Below, piece after piece: positions 52,842 to 59,882 of a stretch of DNA of 59,882 nt. This DNA comes from Burkholderiales bacterium (lineage in GTDB: Bacteria; Pseudomonadota; Gammaproteobacteria; Burkholderiales; Burkholderiaceae_C), in contig RXJQ01000050.1 in assembly GCA_003963115.1 (NCBI GenBank), forward strand, positions 1 through 59,882. Direction: 5' to 3'. Positions within the stretch are counted from its first letter, which is position 1. Each line of letters starts with the position of its first letter. The notes under the pieces were generated by a model, which saw nothing but the letters and a program-made list of their open reading frames with translations, did no database searches and was not told where the DNA came from. Made by a program: the position numbers and the translations under genes.

Positions 52842-53177
52842 GGTTGCAGCTCCGTTGATGAACGAGGCCAATTGCCTCGCTCTTCAACTTCGCAGAACCT
52901 GCTGCGCAACGAAATGCCTCAACCTCGCCGCAGCGAGTACCGCGCGAGCGGTTTAGTCCAACAGGCTGATTGCGGACTTGTACCCTGCACACCCGGATGA
53001 CCGCTGCAGTCGCGAGCGGTCAGTAACGATCTGGTCATCGATCAGAAGAGAACTCTCCGCCACTCACCGTCGACAGCGGGCGGTAGATTGAAGCGACTGT
53101 ATATGCAGGCTATACGATGTTGTATAGAGTTGCCGACTCGTTGGGGTCAGCAGCAACATACACGATCGCTGCACTCA
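52842..53177. other. Right flank of the IS91-type element, non-coding
   Basis: This 336-base interval lies between the integrase start and the STAND gene stop. It contains a perfect hairpin TGACCGCT-9-AGCGGTCA at 52998-53022 and an A+T-rich patch near 53097-53125 (TGTATATGCAGGCTATACGATGTTGTATAG) that looks like a promoter or regulator site. The IS terminus probably lies here. Short frames on the plus strand are not credible genes. Confidence 0.45.
52998..53022. repeat. Perfect hairpin upstream of the IS91 integrase
   Basis: TGACCGCT (52998-53005) pairs exactly with AGCGGTCA (53015-53022) around a 9-base loop. It may be the terIS end structure of the element or part of an intergenic repeat of the host; similar CGGTCA-type dyads are common in betaproteobacterial intergenic repeats, an impression I could not check. 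Confidence 0.45.
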
Positions 53178-55487
53178 TTAGCAGTCCAGCAACAATGTTC
53201 GGAACATGCTTCGGACTTCGCTCTCACTTAGCGAACTTTGGGGGAGAGCTTGATTCGGCGATCCAGTCCCAAGCTCCGGTTTTTCTGCTTCGTCCGCAAT
53301 AGAGGCGATCTCGTCACGAACTTCACGTAACGGAGTTGCGAAGAATCGCGACCTCGTTTTGCGTTGCGATAGCTCGGACAGATTCTCGACAAGCTGCTTC
53401 TTGTCATGCAAGTTTTCGCAGTTATCTAAATCATTTCGCCAGCCGCCGTTCATGTACGAGCGTAGACCTTCAAAGAATTTCTGCCCATTGCGTTGCTGCC
53501 AGCCCGGCGTGGTCTCAGGGAGGTCGATTAGGCTTTGCCAGTTGTACGACATAGCGTGCGGTAACGCATCCAGCAGCTTTTCAAGTACAAGCAACCGAAT
53601 ACTCGCGCCCCGGCCCGCCATGAAGCGGTCTAGCGTAGCCATCTCCTGCAAAAGATCCTGCGTATACCAAATCCCGAGCATTTCCGAGGACCATTTCGCA
53701 ATTAGCTGTTCCATGGCGTTATAGACCTGATCCAGGCCGGGCTCTGCGTGCTCGACATTGCAGAATTCTGCAAAAAATCTCAGACGTTCCGCTGTGGCGT
53801 AGTCAATCTGGTGTGCCACTATTTCCCCCTCAGCAGAGGTCGTGCAAGCGAAAGTTGGGCTATGCGCCAATGCAGTGAGCCTTGAAATGAAGGTCGCACT
53901 GTGGCACTGCGGAAGCAGTTGCCTCGACGGGGATCCGACTTCCTTTCTCTGCCGCCAAAGCGTCGCAATCTGCTTGAAGTGCGTTGCCGATTCAAAGATG
54001 TCAGAGTAGGTTTCCGGATCGCCAACAATGACCGACCCAACATATCCCCTGATTGACGGATTCAAGTAGTCAATACCTCGGGTTCCGATGGTCAAGAATC
54101 CGCCTTCAAGGACCTTTAGATTTGCTTCAAATTCCTTTGGCTCAGTTGGCTGGTTGTACCTCTTCGCTCTTGCTCGGCGAAGGTCGGCGAAACTGGATTC
54201 CAGCCCGAGAAGGCTGTCGCCACCATCTGTGTACAAGGCCAGCAGGAGGCAACGCCCAGCCTCTGAAATCTGCGTACGATAGGCGTGATCCCAGATCCTT
54301 TCCGGGTTGTCGAGCAAGTTTTCAACGTAACTTTGATAGTCCGTAGCCGGCACCGATCCGACACGACTCAAGTCCGCCAACCACTCGATGAGCCGGGGGT
54401 TGAAATGCGGATGGCGGATGATCCGCAGGAAGAAGTCACCGCGAAGCATCTCCCTCTTGTGTGTGTTGGGTAGGTCGCTGAAGTAGAGATGGTTGTACAG
54501 GATCCTTGCACGGTCACCGAAGCTGTAGTGCCCAAGCTTGAGCACAATTCGGTCACGGATCAATGTATTCCCGTCGAGTCGCTCAGATAGGCGAATCGCG
54601 CTGCTGAGGATGTGCTCGCGCGTGGTCAGGATGAACTTGGAGTCCGGCGACCGCCTGACCATCTCAATGAAATCGACCACGGCCTTGTCTTGGTTCTGAC
54701 CGAAGTACTCCCGACGGTCCCCGAGGAACGTCTGGCCAAGGAAATCATCGTAGTAGAAGATCTGACGCGCTCCGCGTCGATACAACTTCTTCCCTTCGTT
54801 AATGTCCGCCTGGATAACCACCGGCTCGTAACCCTCCTCCAGACTTGCGTAGAGCAGCATCTCCGCCAGCGTCGTCTTCCCAATTCCTGGTGGACCGGAA
54901 ACAACTAGGATCCGGGTTGCTCTCAGGATCTCTTTCGCCTGAGGATAGGCCTGGTTCTGAACGAAGAGCGGCAGTTTCTGTTTGATGCGCTCCACCTCGA
55001 ACTCGGTTTGACACACTTCCGCGTTGTGCAAGACCCGATCGATGACGCTGGTGCTTGTCAGCCACAGTTTGAAATTTGCTCTTTCGACATTGGGGTGCTT
55101 CGCAAGCAGACCATCAAGGTCATCCGCTCCGAGAATGTCCGATGGTGACTTCACATAAGGCGCTAGCGCTTGCAGGATCGACTGCTTGTTGTCAGGTGAA
55201 AGACCCACTGTCGTCATGACGACATACCGGTTCGGGTTCAACTTTGCGATCTTCGGTAACTCTGAATCTTTCAAGTGGCGCAACAGCGCGGTAACGCCCG
55301 ACTTGACATAGTGTTTGCACTGAACGATCACTGTGTTGCCAGGGGACGTGGCGTACCGCAGGTCGATGCCACTATCGCGGCCTTCCTTGAATGCCTCCAA
55401 CGCCACATTCCATTCCGCCTGCAAGAGATCTCGCGAGACCTCCTCAAAATCCCGAGGTGAGAGTGCTCCGTAGTTGTAGTTTGGCAT
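53178..55487 (-). CDS. Restriction endonuclease-like / nSTAND ATPase fusion (candidate phage sensor)
   Basis: The 769-residue protein begins with an Mrr-type PD-(D/E)XK nuclease domain: DFEEVSRDLL, then GIDLRYA with Asp42, and VIVQCKHY with Gln56/Lys58. A P-loop ATPase follows, Walker A GPPGIGKTT (198-206) and Walker B-like IFYYDDFLGQ (243-251), the latter a hallmark of nSTAND3 NTPases. The rest is a long helical region without obvious repeats, possibly the ligand-sensing part. STAND proteins with nuclease effectors are antiphage sensors that oligomerise upon recognising a phage protein. It is monocistronic and intact; it is followed by the IS91 flank. Confidence 0.82.
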   Translation of the reverse strand: MPNYNYGALSPRDFEEVSRDLLQAEWNVALEAFKEGRDSGIDLRYATSPGNTVIVQCKHYVKSGVTALLRHLKDSELPKIAKLNPNRYVVMTTVGLSPDNKQSILQALAPYVKSPSDILGADDLDGLLAKHPNVERANFKLWLTSTSVIDRVLHNAEVCQTEFEVERIKQKLPLFVQNQAYPQAKEILRATRILVVSGPPGIGKTTLAEMLLYASLEEGYEPVVIQADINEGKKLYRRGARQIFYYDDFLGQTFLGDRREYFGQNQDKAVVDFIEMVRRSPDSKFILTTREHILSSAIRLSERLDGNTLIRDRIVLKLGHYSFGDRARILYNHLYFSDLPNTHKREMLRGDFFLRIIRHPHFNPRLIEWLADLSRVGSVPATDYQSYVENLLDNPERIWDHAYRTQISEAGRCLLLALYTDGGDSLLGLESSFADLRRARAKRYNQPTEPKEFEANLKVLEGGFLTIGTRGIDYLNPSIRGYVGSVIVGDPETYSDIFESATHFKQIATLWRQRKEVGSPSRQLLPQCHSATFISRLTALAHSPTFACTTSAEGEIVAHQIDYATAERLRFFAEFCNVEHAEPGLDQVYNAMEQLIAKWSSEMLGIWYTQDLLQEMATLDRFMAGRGASIRLLVLEKLLDALPHAMSYNWQSLIDLPETTPGWQQRNGQKFFEGLRSYMNGGWRNDLDNCENLHDKKQLVENLSELSQRKTRSRFFATPLREVRDEIASIADEAEKPELGTGSPNQALPQSSLSESEVRSMFRTLLLDC

Positions 55488-56041
55488 CTGCGTTCTTCTT
55501 CCCCACGTGTTTAAAGGAACCTAACTAGCATCGCCGATTCGATTGATGCTTAGTTCCGGGTCCGTGTCATGCATTAGATCGGTCCGGCGAGTTCGGCATC
55601 TCAGAATCTCACGCGCGTCAACACGCCTCGCTCCTCTCACGTCAACGACTGCTTCGCAGCTTGCCGACGTCCAAAGACTAGCAGGGAGATCAATTATCCG
55701 CTTCCGGATCTCGAACGCGTGGGCAGTCGCAAGCCGCTATTAGAGGTACCCCGTGTGCAGGAGTTGCATCGTCCGAACGCCGTAGGTCTTTAACTCAGCG
55801 TCAGTGACGTCGGTTCCTCGTAAACCCGCCAGTCAGCCTTTGGTACCCAGACAGCCGTCATTGGTCGCTATGGGACGCTTGCCGGGAGGATGGCAGGCGA
55901 AGTCTAAGGACCGCTATCGCTGCGGAGCGGCCTGCCTCAAAGGCTGCACAAGGTTGAACTGAGTCGTTCGCGATTGAAAGCATCAGTGGCGTCGAAGTTG
56001 CACAAGCGTCTCGCCCCACGTTTCGTGTCAGCATTCCCTCA
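55488..56041. other. Long non-coding stretch between two defence genes
   Basis: These 554 bases separate the STAND gene start from the AAA_13 ATPase stop, both on the minus strand. Short frames at 55543-55743 (plus) and 55858-56088 (minus) lack ribosome sites and resemble no protein. The part around 55845-55940 looks like a decayed intergenic repeat (phrases such as CAGCCGTCATTGGTCG recall repeats common in related genomes). It may also hold the STAND promoter, a non-coding RNA, or relics of a lost gene. Nothing definite is seen. Confidence 0.4.
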
Positions 56042-58372
56042 TTAAAGAGCCATGGCCACAACCATTCGCGTATGGTGATCACTGTCAACCTGTTCGATCA
56101 AATCTAACAGGTCGCGAAGGATAGTTGGGGCCTCAGCCAGTGCCGACGCTTCGTCATGTCCCTCACTTACCTGCTCGGCATGGGAGTGGGTATCAACAAA
56201 ACGAAGCAACCGAGTCTTTCTTGGCTCGGCGAAGTCCACCTCTTGCAAGCGTGAGTGAAGAGAGTTCTTATCCGGCACTTTGAAGACAAGGAAGGTCTCC
56301 AAAAGTCTTCGCGCGAGATTAGGTAGGTCGTAGTACACCCCCAAAGGCTGCCCGGCAGGTAGTGTTGAAGCCTCATGCACGCGCTTGAACAGATAGTGAT
56401 ACTCCGACTCATAGTCCCGCAAAAATGGGTCCAGAGACTCTATGTGCGAGCGCCGTTGCCCTCCATCCATCCTAGCCCTCAGCATATAAAAATGCGCCGG
56501 TAGAGCACGACGACTAACCCCTCGGTTCAAGAATTGAAACCAATTCCTAACTTGTCGAAAGAAGGTGAAGTTGTGTGTGAACACAAACAGTTGATTGACC
56601 TCCTTGAGTTTTTCTTTGAGGAACCCGAAGGCTGAGTAAGTCGAGTTGGAGTCGAGGCTAGTGATCGGGTCATCAATCACAACAATACCTGTCGCTAAGT
56701 CAAAAGTTCTGTCGCTGAGACTACGCAGAAAGTGGAGAAATGCTATGGCTGTGCGCTCTCCTTCGCTGAGGTTTGTCGCGGGCTCGCCTCGACGCATGAG
56801 CCGATACCCAGTTTTTTCTGCCACTACCTGAATTTCATCGTGGCCGAGATACGCAACCAGATCGGCATTGAGCATTTCTGCTGCGGGTCTATGTTGGAGG
56901 ATGTCCGCTTCCAGTGCTCCAATTTTGTCCTGTGCATCTGCGAGGGCCTTGGCTGTATTGGCTCGCAGGCTGACGGCAGCATCTCTTTCAGCAAACAAGA
57001 GACGCCACTCGCTCATCGAAGCTGCAATTTCATGGTCATGCAAGCGTCGACGCGCATCTCGGACTTCTTGGTCGAATGCAGCAGAACGATCGTTATGCTT
57101 TTTGATGATGGCCTGGAGTTTTGCGTAGGTTGTTTTGCCCATGAACTCAGAGAGACTCGGGCCTCCCGCGATCATTACTGCGAGCAGTGCTTTCAGTAGT
57201 GATGGCTCCTCGGGTGACATTCCGCCCCCTCCAAGAAGGAGATCATTCAGGGTTAGCGACTCAAACATACGGGTGGTCTTTACCTGGACGCAGCGTGCAA
57301 GTGACTGAAGCCCTTGAACGACGCTTGAAAGGTTGCCTTTCAACAAGACAAGCTCACGAGCGTAGTCGGCCTGAAGGTCCGTATAAAGCTGACTTGCAGA
57401 TGGGAAGCTGACGCGTTCCAACTGCAATGCGGCTTCTTCGATTCGCTCTTTGATGGCATGAACCTGCCGCTCGAATTCCTTGAACCTGTCGTTGAAGTGC
57501 GCTTCCAGTTCGCGCAATCGCGATGCTTGAAGTGGCTGTCGGCAAAATTTACAGGTAGATGCGTCTCCATCCTTTGTGTGCATTTCAAGCCCATGCTTCA
57601 CCCAGTTAGCCGCCGTAGGCGCATCGAGAAGGTCCTGCACAACAGACGCAGTGACTGTCTGCTTTAGAAGCTCTTGCACCTCAGAACGAAGGGCCAACAG
57701 GTCAGGGAAGGGAACTTGCGCCAACGATAGGGCATCCTTGGCCACGGCTCCCTTCAGCTCAACAAGACGACTCCGCTCCTCATCGAGCAACGAGACACCA
57801 CCCGCCTCTTGCGCAGCAGTTACGAAGTTGCGATAGTCGCCTGCGTTGTAGTTGTTATAGGCGCCGCCAGGAGCAAGAAGTAGGTTCTTTATCTCTCTTG
57901 CTTTGTTCGATTCAAAAGTGCCAATCTTCTTTTCGCACTCATTTGCTGCAGCATCCGACGCGTTTGAGGCTTCACGCAGCGTATCCAATTGGCTCTTCAA
58001 CGCCTCAATCTGACGCTGCAACTCGACGCTGTCCTCACCAAAGACAAATACGGGGGGAAGGTGCGCACTGCCGGGTGTTTCGAACACGCTCCTTGAAACG
58101 GAATCCCGGTTGAATACCCGTACCTCCGGTAACGCAGCGTCTGCAAGCTGAGCTCCACGGATGGCGTTGCCATCAAGCTCATAGGTCACTTCGCCGTCGA
58201 GGGCAGTGGTTTTCAACTGCAGGGCACGCAATATGTTCGAAAGCGTCGTCTTGCCACTACCGTTCCAGCCATAGATCAAATTAAATCGGCCAAATGGCGC
58301 CAAGTCCGTGGGCCATACGAAATGGTCAAAGATGCGATGCCCACGAATTCTACTGATGCGGTCGAGTTTCAT
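56042..58372 (-). CDS. AAA_13-type ATPase with Zn-hook and PrrC/RloC-like C-terminus (candidate anticodon nuclease)
   Basis: The 776-residue protein has an ABC/SMC-like head: Walker A GWNGSGKTT (35-43), signature NLSEGERTA (534-542) and Walker B VVIDDPITSLDSN (564-576). The coiled-coil insert contains a single CxxC (Cys274, Cys277 in TCKFCRQ) like the Rad50-style zinc hook of RloC. The C-terminal region has NLARRLLETF, in which Arg688 and Glu692 reproduce the Arg-x3-Glu spacing of the PrrC nuclease site, with His729/His731 37-39 residues on. RloC and PrrC cleave tRNA anticodons to abort phage infection. Other AAA_13 proteins share part of this pattern, so the nuclease is a candidate only. Confidence 0.75.
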   Translation of the reverse strand: MKLDRISRIRGHRIFDHFVWPTDLAPFGRFNLIYGWNGSGKTTLSNILRALQLKTTALDGEVTYELDGNAIRGAQLADAALPEVRVFNRDSVSRSVFETPGSAHLPPVFVFGEDSVELQRQIEALKSQLDTLREASNASDAAANECEKKIGTFESNKAREIKNLLLAPGGAYNNYNAGDYRNFVTAAQEAGGVSLLDEERSRLVELKGAVAKDALSLAQVPFPDLLALRSEVQELLKQTVTASVVQDLLDAPTAANWVKHGLEMHTKDGDASTCKFCRQPLQASRLRELEAHFNDRFKEFERQVHAIKERIEEAALQLERVSFPSASQLYTDLQADYARELVLLKGNLSSVVQGLQSLARCVQVKTTRMFESLTLNDLLLGGGGMSPEEPSLLKALLAVMIAGGPSLSEFMGKTTYAKLQAIIKKHNDRSAAFDQEVRDARRRLHDHEIAASMSEWRLLFAERDAAVSLRANTAKALADAQDKIGALEADILQHRPAAEMLNADLVAYLGHDEIQVVAEKTGYRLMRRGEPATNLSEGERTAIAFLHFLRSLSDRTFDLATGIVVIDDPITSLDSNSTYSAFGFLKEKLKEVNQLFVFTHNFTFFRQVRNWFQFLNRGVSRRALPAHFYMLRARMDGGQRRSHIESLDPFLRDYESEYHYLFKRVHEASTLPAGQPLGVYYDLPNLARRLLETFLVFKVPDKNSLHSRLQEVDFAEPRKTRLLRFVDTHSHAEQVSEGHDEASALAEAPTILRDLLDLIEQVDSDHHTRMVVAMAL

Positions 58373-58522
58373 TTGTTTCCCTGCATATATGCAGAATCTT
58401 AGACCCCTAGGACCTCGGAAGCCGTACGAAGGATCTGCTAGCCGAGATGATTCGATCGGCAGACATGGCTCAAATTTGCGTGGTCTGATGAGGCCTTCGA
58501 ATGATTTGCCCCCCTGCGTTTG

Positions 58523-59647
58523 TCAAGCGGTCCTGCGTTCAGATGTTTGCTCATTGGGCAAAGCAGATTCCAACGATCGAACTGAAGATTCAAAATCCAA
58601 TGCGGTGTTGTTTCGGGACAAGTTCAGTATTGCTTTGAGTCCCGTGATGCTGGACAGGAGAACTTCGTCATACAAGCACACTGGCAACTCCCGGTTGTCC
58701 TTGAATCGCTTGTCGGGGCCCCCCTTCTTGTTCACATAGCGCCAAGTGCGGTCAACCACTTGTGCATCTCGCGGCGGAGAGCCATCTTCGATAAAGCGTG
58801 TCGATTTGACAGAGATCGAGAGTGACTCGTAGGTCAGTGCGCCAACGCCTAATGGCGTGTAGATGAATAGCCTGTCCGGAAAAAAATAGAGTTTCTGCTT
58901 ACCCATTGCAATGCAGTACACGGCCACGTTGGTCTTGACGTAGGCTGGCTCAGCAATCGATATGCGGCAGTCTTTTCTCGTGACCAAGCTCCCGGCGCCT
59001 GCATGGTATTTCGAGTCGTGGACCTTGCCTTGAGCGTTGATGTACCAGGCAGCTGAACAGTCGGCCATTTTCTTGAGGCCTTCGAGCATTGAGGCATACC
59101 GAGGTTCCAGCGTCTCGTCGAGCTCATAGAACAGAACCGTTGATTTCTTGAGCCGGTCTAACGTCCATACGGCGTATATCAATGGCAAGCCAATCAACAC
59201 AGCCGGGAGTAGCAACCAACTCCACGCTTCGTTTGTGAGTGCCAGAAGCAGCGCGGCCCCGACAACGCCCGCGCAGAACTTCCAGTAGGCTGGTCGAGAG
59301 TTCTTCTTGTTGATCTCGTCAAGCAGCTCTTTCGATGACGAGTCTGTGACTTCAGTTGGGTCAGCAGAAACAACTTCTTCAAGTGGCGCATGCGTTCCAG
59401 CGGGAATGATGGGGTCTGCGGTAGTCGAGGAAGGAGCTCGCGGCGAAGCTGGTGTGCTGCTTGCGGGCGATGATGAAGGTATCGTCGCGCGGTAATAGAT
59501 GCCGCCTTGGCCCATGTGGACATAGTTCCCCCTTGGGCCCGTCCCAACACGGAAACCTTTGATGCCAGCGGATACGCCGACGCCCGACTTGGACAGGTTG
59601 AACCGCAAAGGCCCAACTCGGATGCTCTTTCTTAGATAGATGGCCAT
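58523..59647 (-). CDS. DUF4236-domain membrane protein
   Basis: The 374-residue protein starts with the DUF4236 module: IYLRKSIRVGPLRFNLSKSG, then GVSAGIKGFRVGTGPRGNYV and HMGQGGIYYRA. A Ser/Pro-rich linker (about 57-85), an acidic stretch, two membrane helices (about 123-139 and 143-161) and a C-terminal beta-rich domain of about 200 residues (YFFPDRLFIYTPLGVGALTYESLSI) follow. DUF4236 is a short Gly-rich module of unknown function, often on accessory DNA near defence genes. Here it is linked to a larger membrane protein. Function unknown. Confidence 0.75.
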   Translation of the reverse strand: MAIYLRKSIRVGPLRFNLSKSGVGVSAGIKGFRVGTGPRGNYVHMGQGGIYYRATIPSSSPASSTPASPRAPSSTTADPIIPAGTHAPLEEVVSADPTEVTDSSSKELLDEINKKNSRPAYWKFCAGVVGAALLLALTNEAWSWLLLPAVLIGLPLIYAVWTLDRLKKSTVLFYELDETLEPRYASMLEGLKKMADCSAAWYINAQGKVHDSKYHAGAGSLVTRKDCRISIAEPAYVKTNVAVYCIAMGKQKLYFFPDRLFIYTPLGVGALTYESLSISVKSTRFIEDGSPPRDAQVVDRTWRYVNKKGGPDKRFKDNRELPVCLYDEVLLSSITGLKAILNLSRNNTALDFESSVRSLESALPNEQTSERRTA

Positions 59648-59851
59648 GCTGTGTTCCTTCCCTGTTTGGTTGCGCTGGCAAAGCGTTATTGCTGCCGTCC
59701 TTTGGCAATGGACGTTGCGGCCCTAGTCCCGGCGTGCTCTGCTGCTTCAGTTTCAACGACGCGTAATGGGACTGCACCAACAGGCAGAGTGAGGTTGCCC
59801 CTGTAAAACGTAGTTCTTAGCTCCTGTTCAAATAGACGTAGGAGCATGGAA

Positions 59852-59882
59852 ATGACAGACAAGCAAATTCGAGCCCGGTACA
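59852..59882 (+). CDS. Start of an unknown gene cut by the right edge
   Basis: An ATG at 59852 follows TAGGAG (59839-59844) at seven bases, a good ribosome site, and an open frame (MTDKQIRARY...) runs to the end of the window. A second ATG at 59846 is too close to the ribosome site. Too little is visible to name a product. It would be divergent from the DUF4236 gene. Confidence 0.4.
   Translation, partial: MTDKQIRARY

Noticed and set aside
53097..53125. LexA-box-like CTGTATATGCAG before the STAND gene 3' end
   Set aside because: Half-site spacing is too short for LexA (needs CTGT-8-ACAG), and it is downstream, not upstream, of the STAND gene.
55858..56088. 76-codon minus-strand frame beyond the AAA_13 gene
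   Set aside because: No ribosome site, overlaps the ATPase end, and its text looks like translation of an intergenic repeat.
1..59882. CRISPR arrays, tRNA and rRNA genes
   Set aside because: No regularly spaced repeats and no cloverleaf or rRNA-like sequence were seen; the only short direct repeats are those at 39895-39980.

Overview
The window looks like chromosomal DNA of a high-G+C betaproteobacterium, most likely Burkholderiales (Sphaerotilus/Leptothrix/Rubrivivax or Comamonadaceae type). This rests on overall protein flavour, several Cys-polyGly lipoproteins, and the abundance of chemotaxis receptors and two-component systems. It is inference; no rRNA or tRNA gene is visible to anchor taxonomy.

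Positions 1-39872 are ordinary, densely coding chromosome. A minus-strand chemotaxis operon (receptor, CheY-like, STAS protein, start of CheA) sits at the left edge. Signalling genes follow: an OmpR-type regulator, a PAS kinase, a 7TM-type kinase with a NarL-type regulator whose stop overlaps the ruvA start, and a hybrid kinase. Among them are ybeY-phoH, ruvA, an M14 peptidase, a glutathione peroxidase, a candidate outer-membrane protein and a small lipoprotein plus large secreted protein. Next come an hsp20 gene with a textbook sigma-32 promoter, an mgtA Mg2+ ATPase, a receptor, the glutathione-dependent formaldehyde pathway (fghA-frmA), an aromatic aminotransferase, fadD, yaeQ, a lipase, hyi, a receptor ending in a CheR-type tether, an AmpG-like transporter, an M48 protease and a GloB-like hydrolase.

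From about 39.9 kb to the right end the character changes. The DNA is visibly less G+C-rich, gene families are sporadic, and an IS91-type transposase with its integrase partner is present. This is a defence island. Its core, at 43.1-48.4 kb, contains two cyclic-oligonucleotide (CBASS-type) modules in tandem on the plus strand. One pairs a Cap15-like 2TM/beta-barrel effector with a CD-NTase (start and stop codons overlapping). The other pairs a SLATT-like membrane protein with a second CD-NTase carrying an AGS-C sensor domain (again overlapping), followed by a HEPN-like protein. A divergent histidine kinase/response regulator pair (40.1-42.9 kb) faces this operon, with several inverted repeats in the shared intergenic region. 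Two small DUF proteins open the operon and two unknown proteins follow it.

Right of the IS91 element, on the minus strand, lie a restriction-endonuclease/nSTAND ATPase fusion, a Zn-hook AAA_13 ATPase with a PrrC/RloC-like C-terminus (candidate anticodon nuclease), and a DUF4236 membrane protein. The most interesting feature is the tandem double CBASS with its possible dedicated two-component regulator. I know the families but do not know of this exact arrangement having been described.
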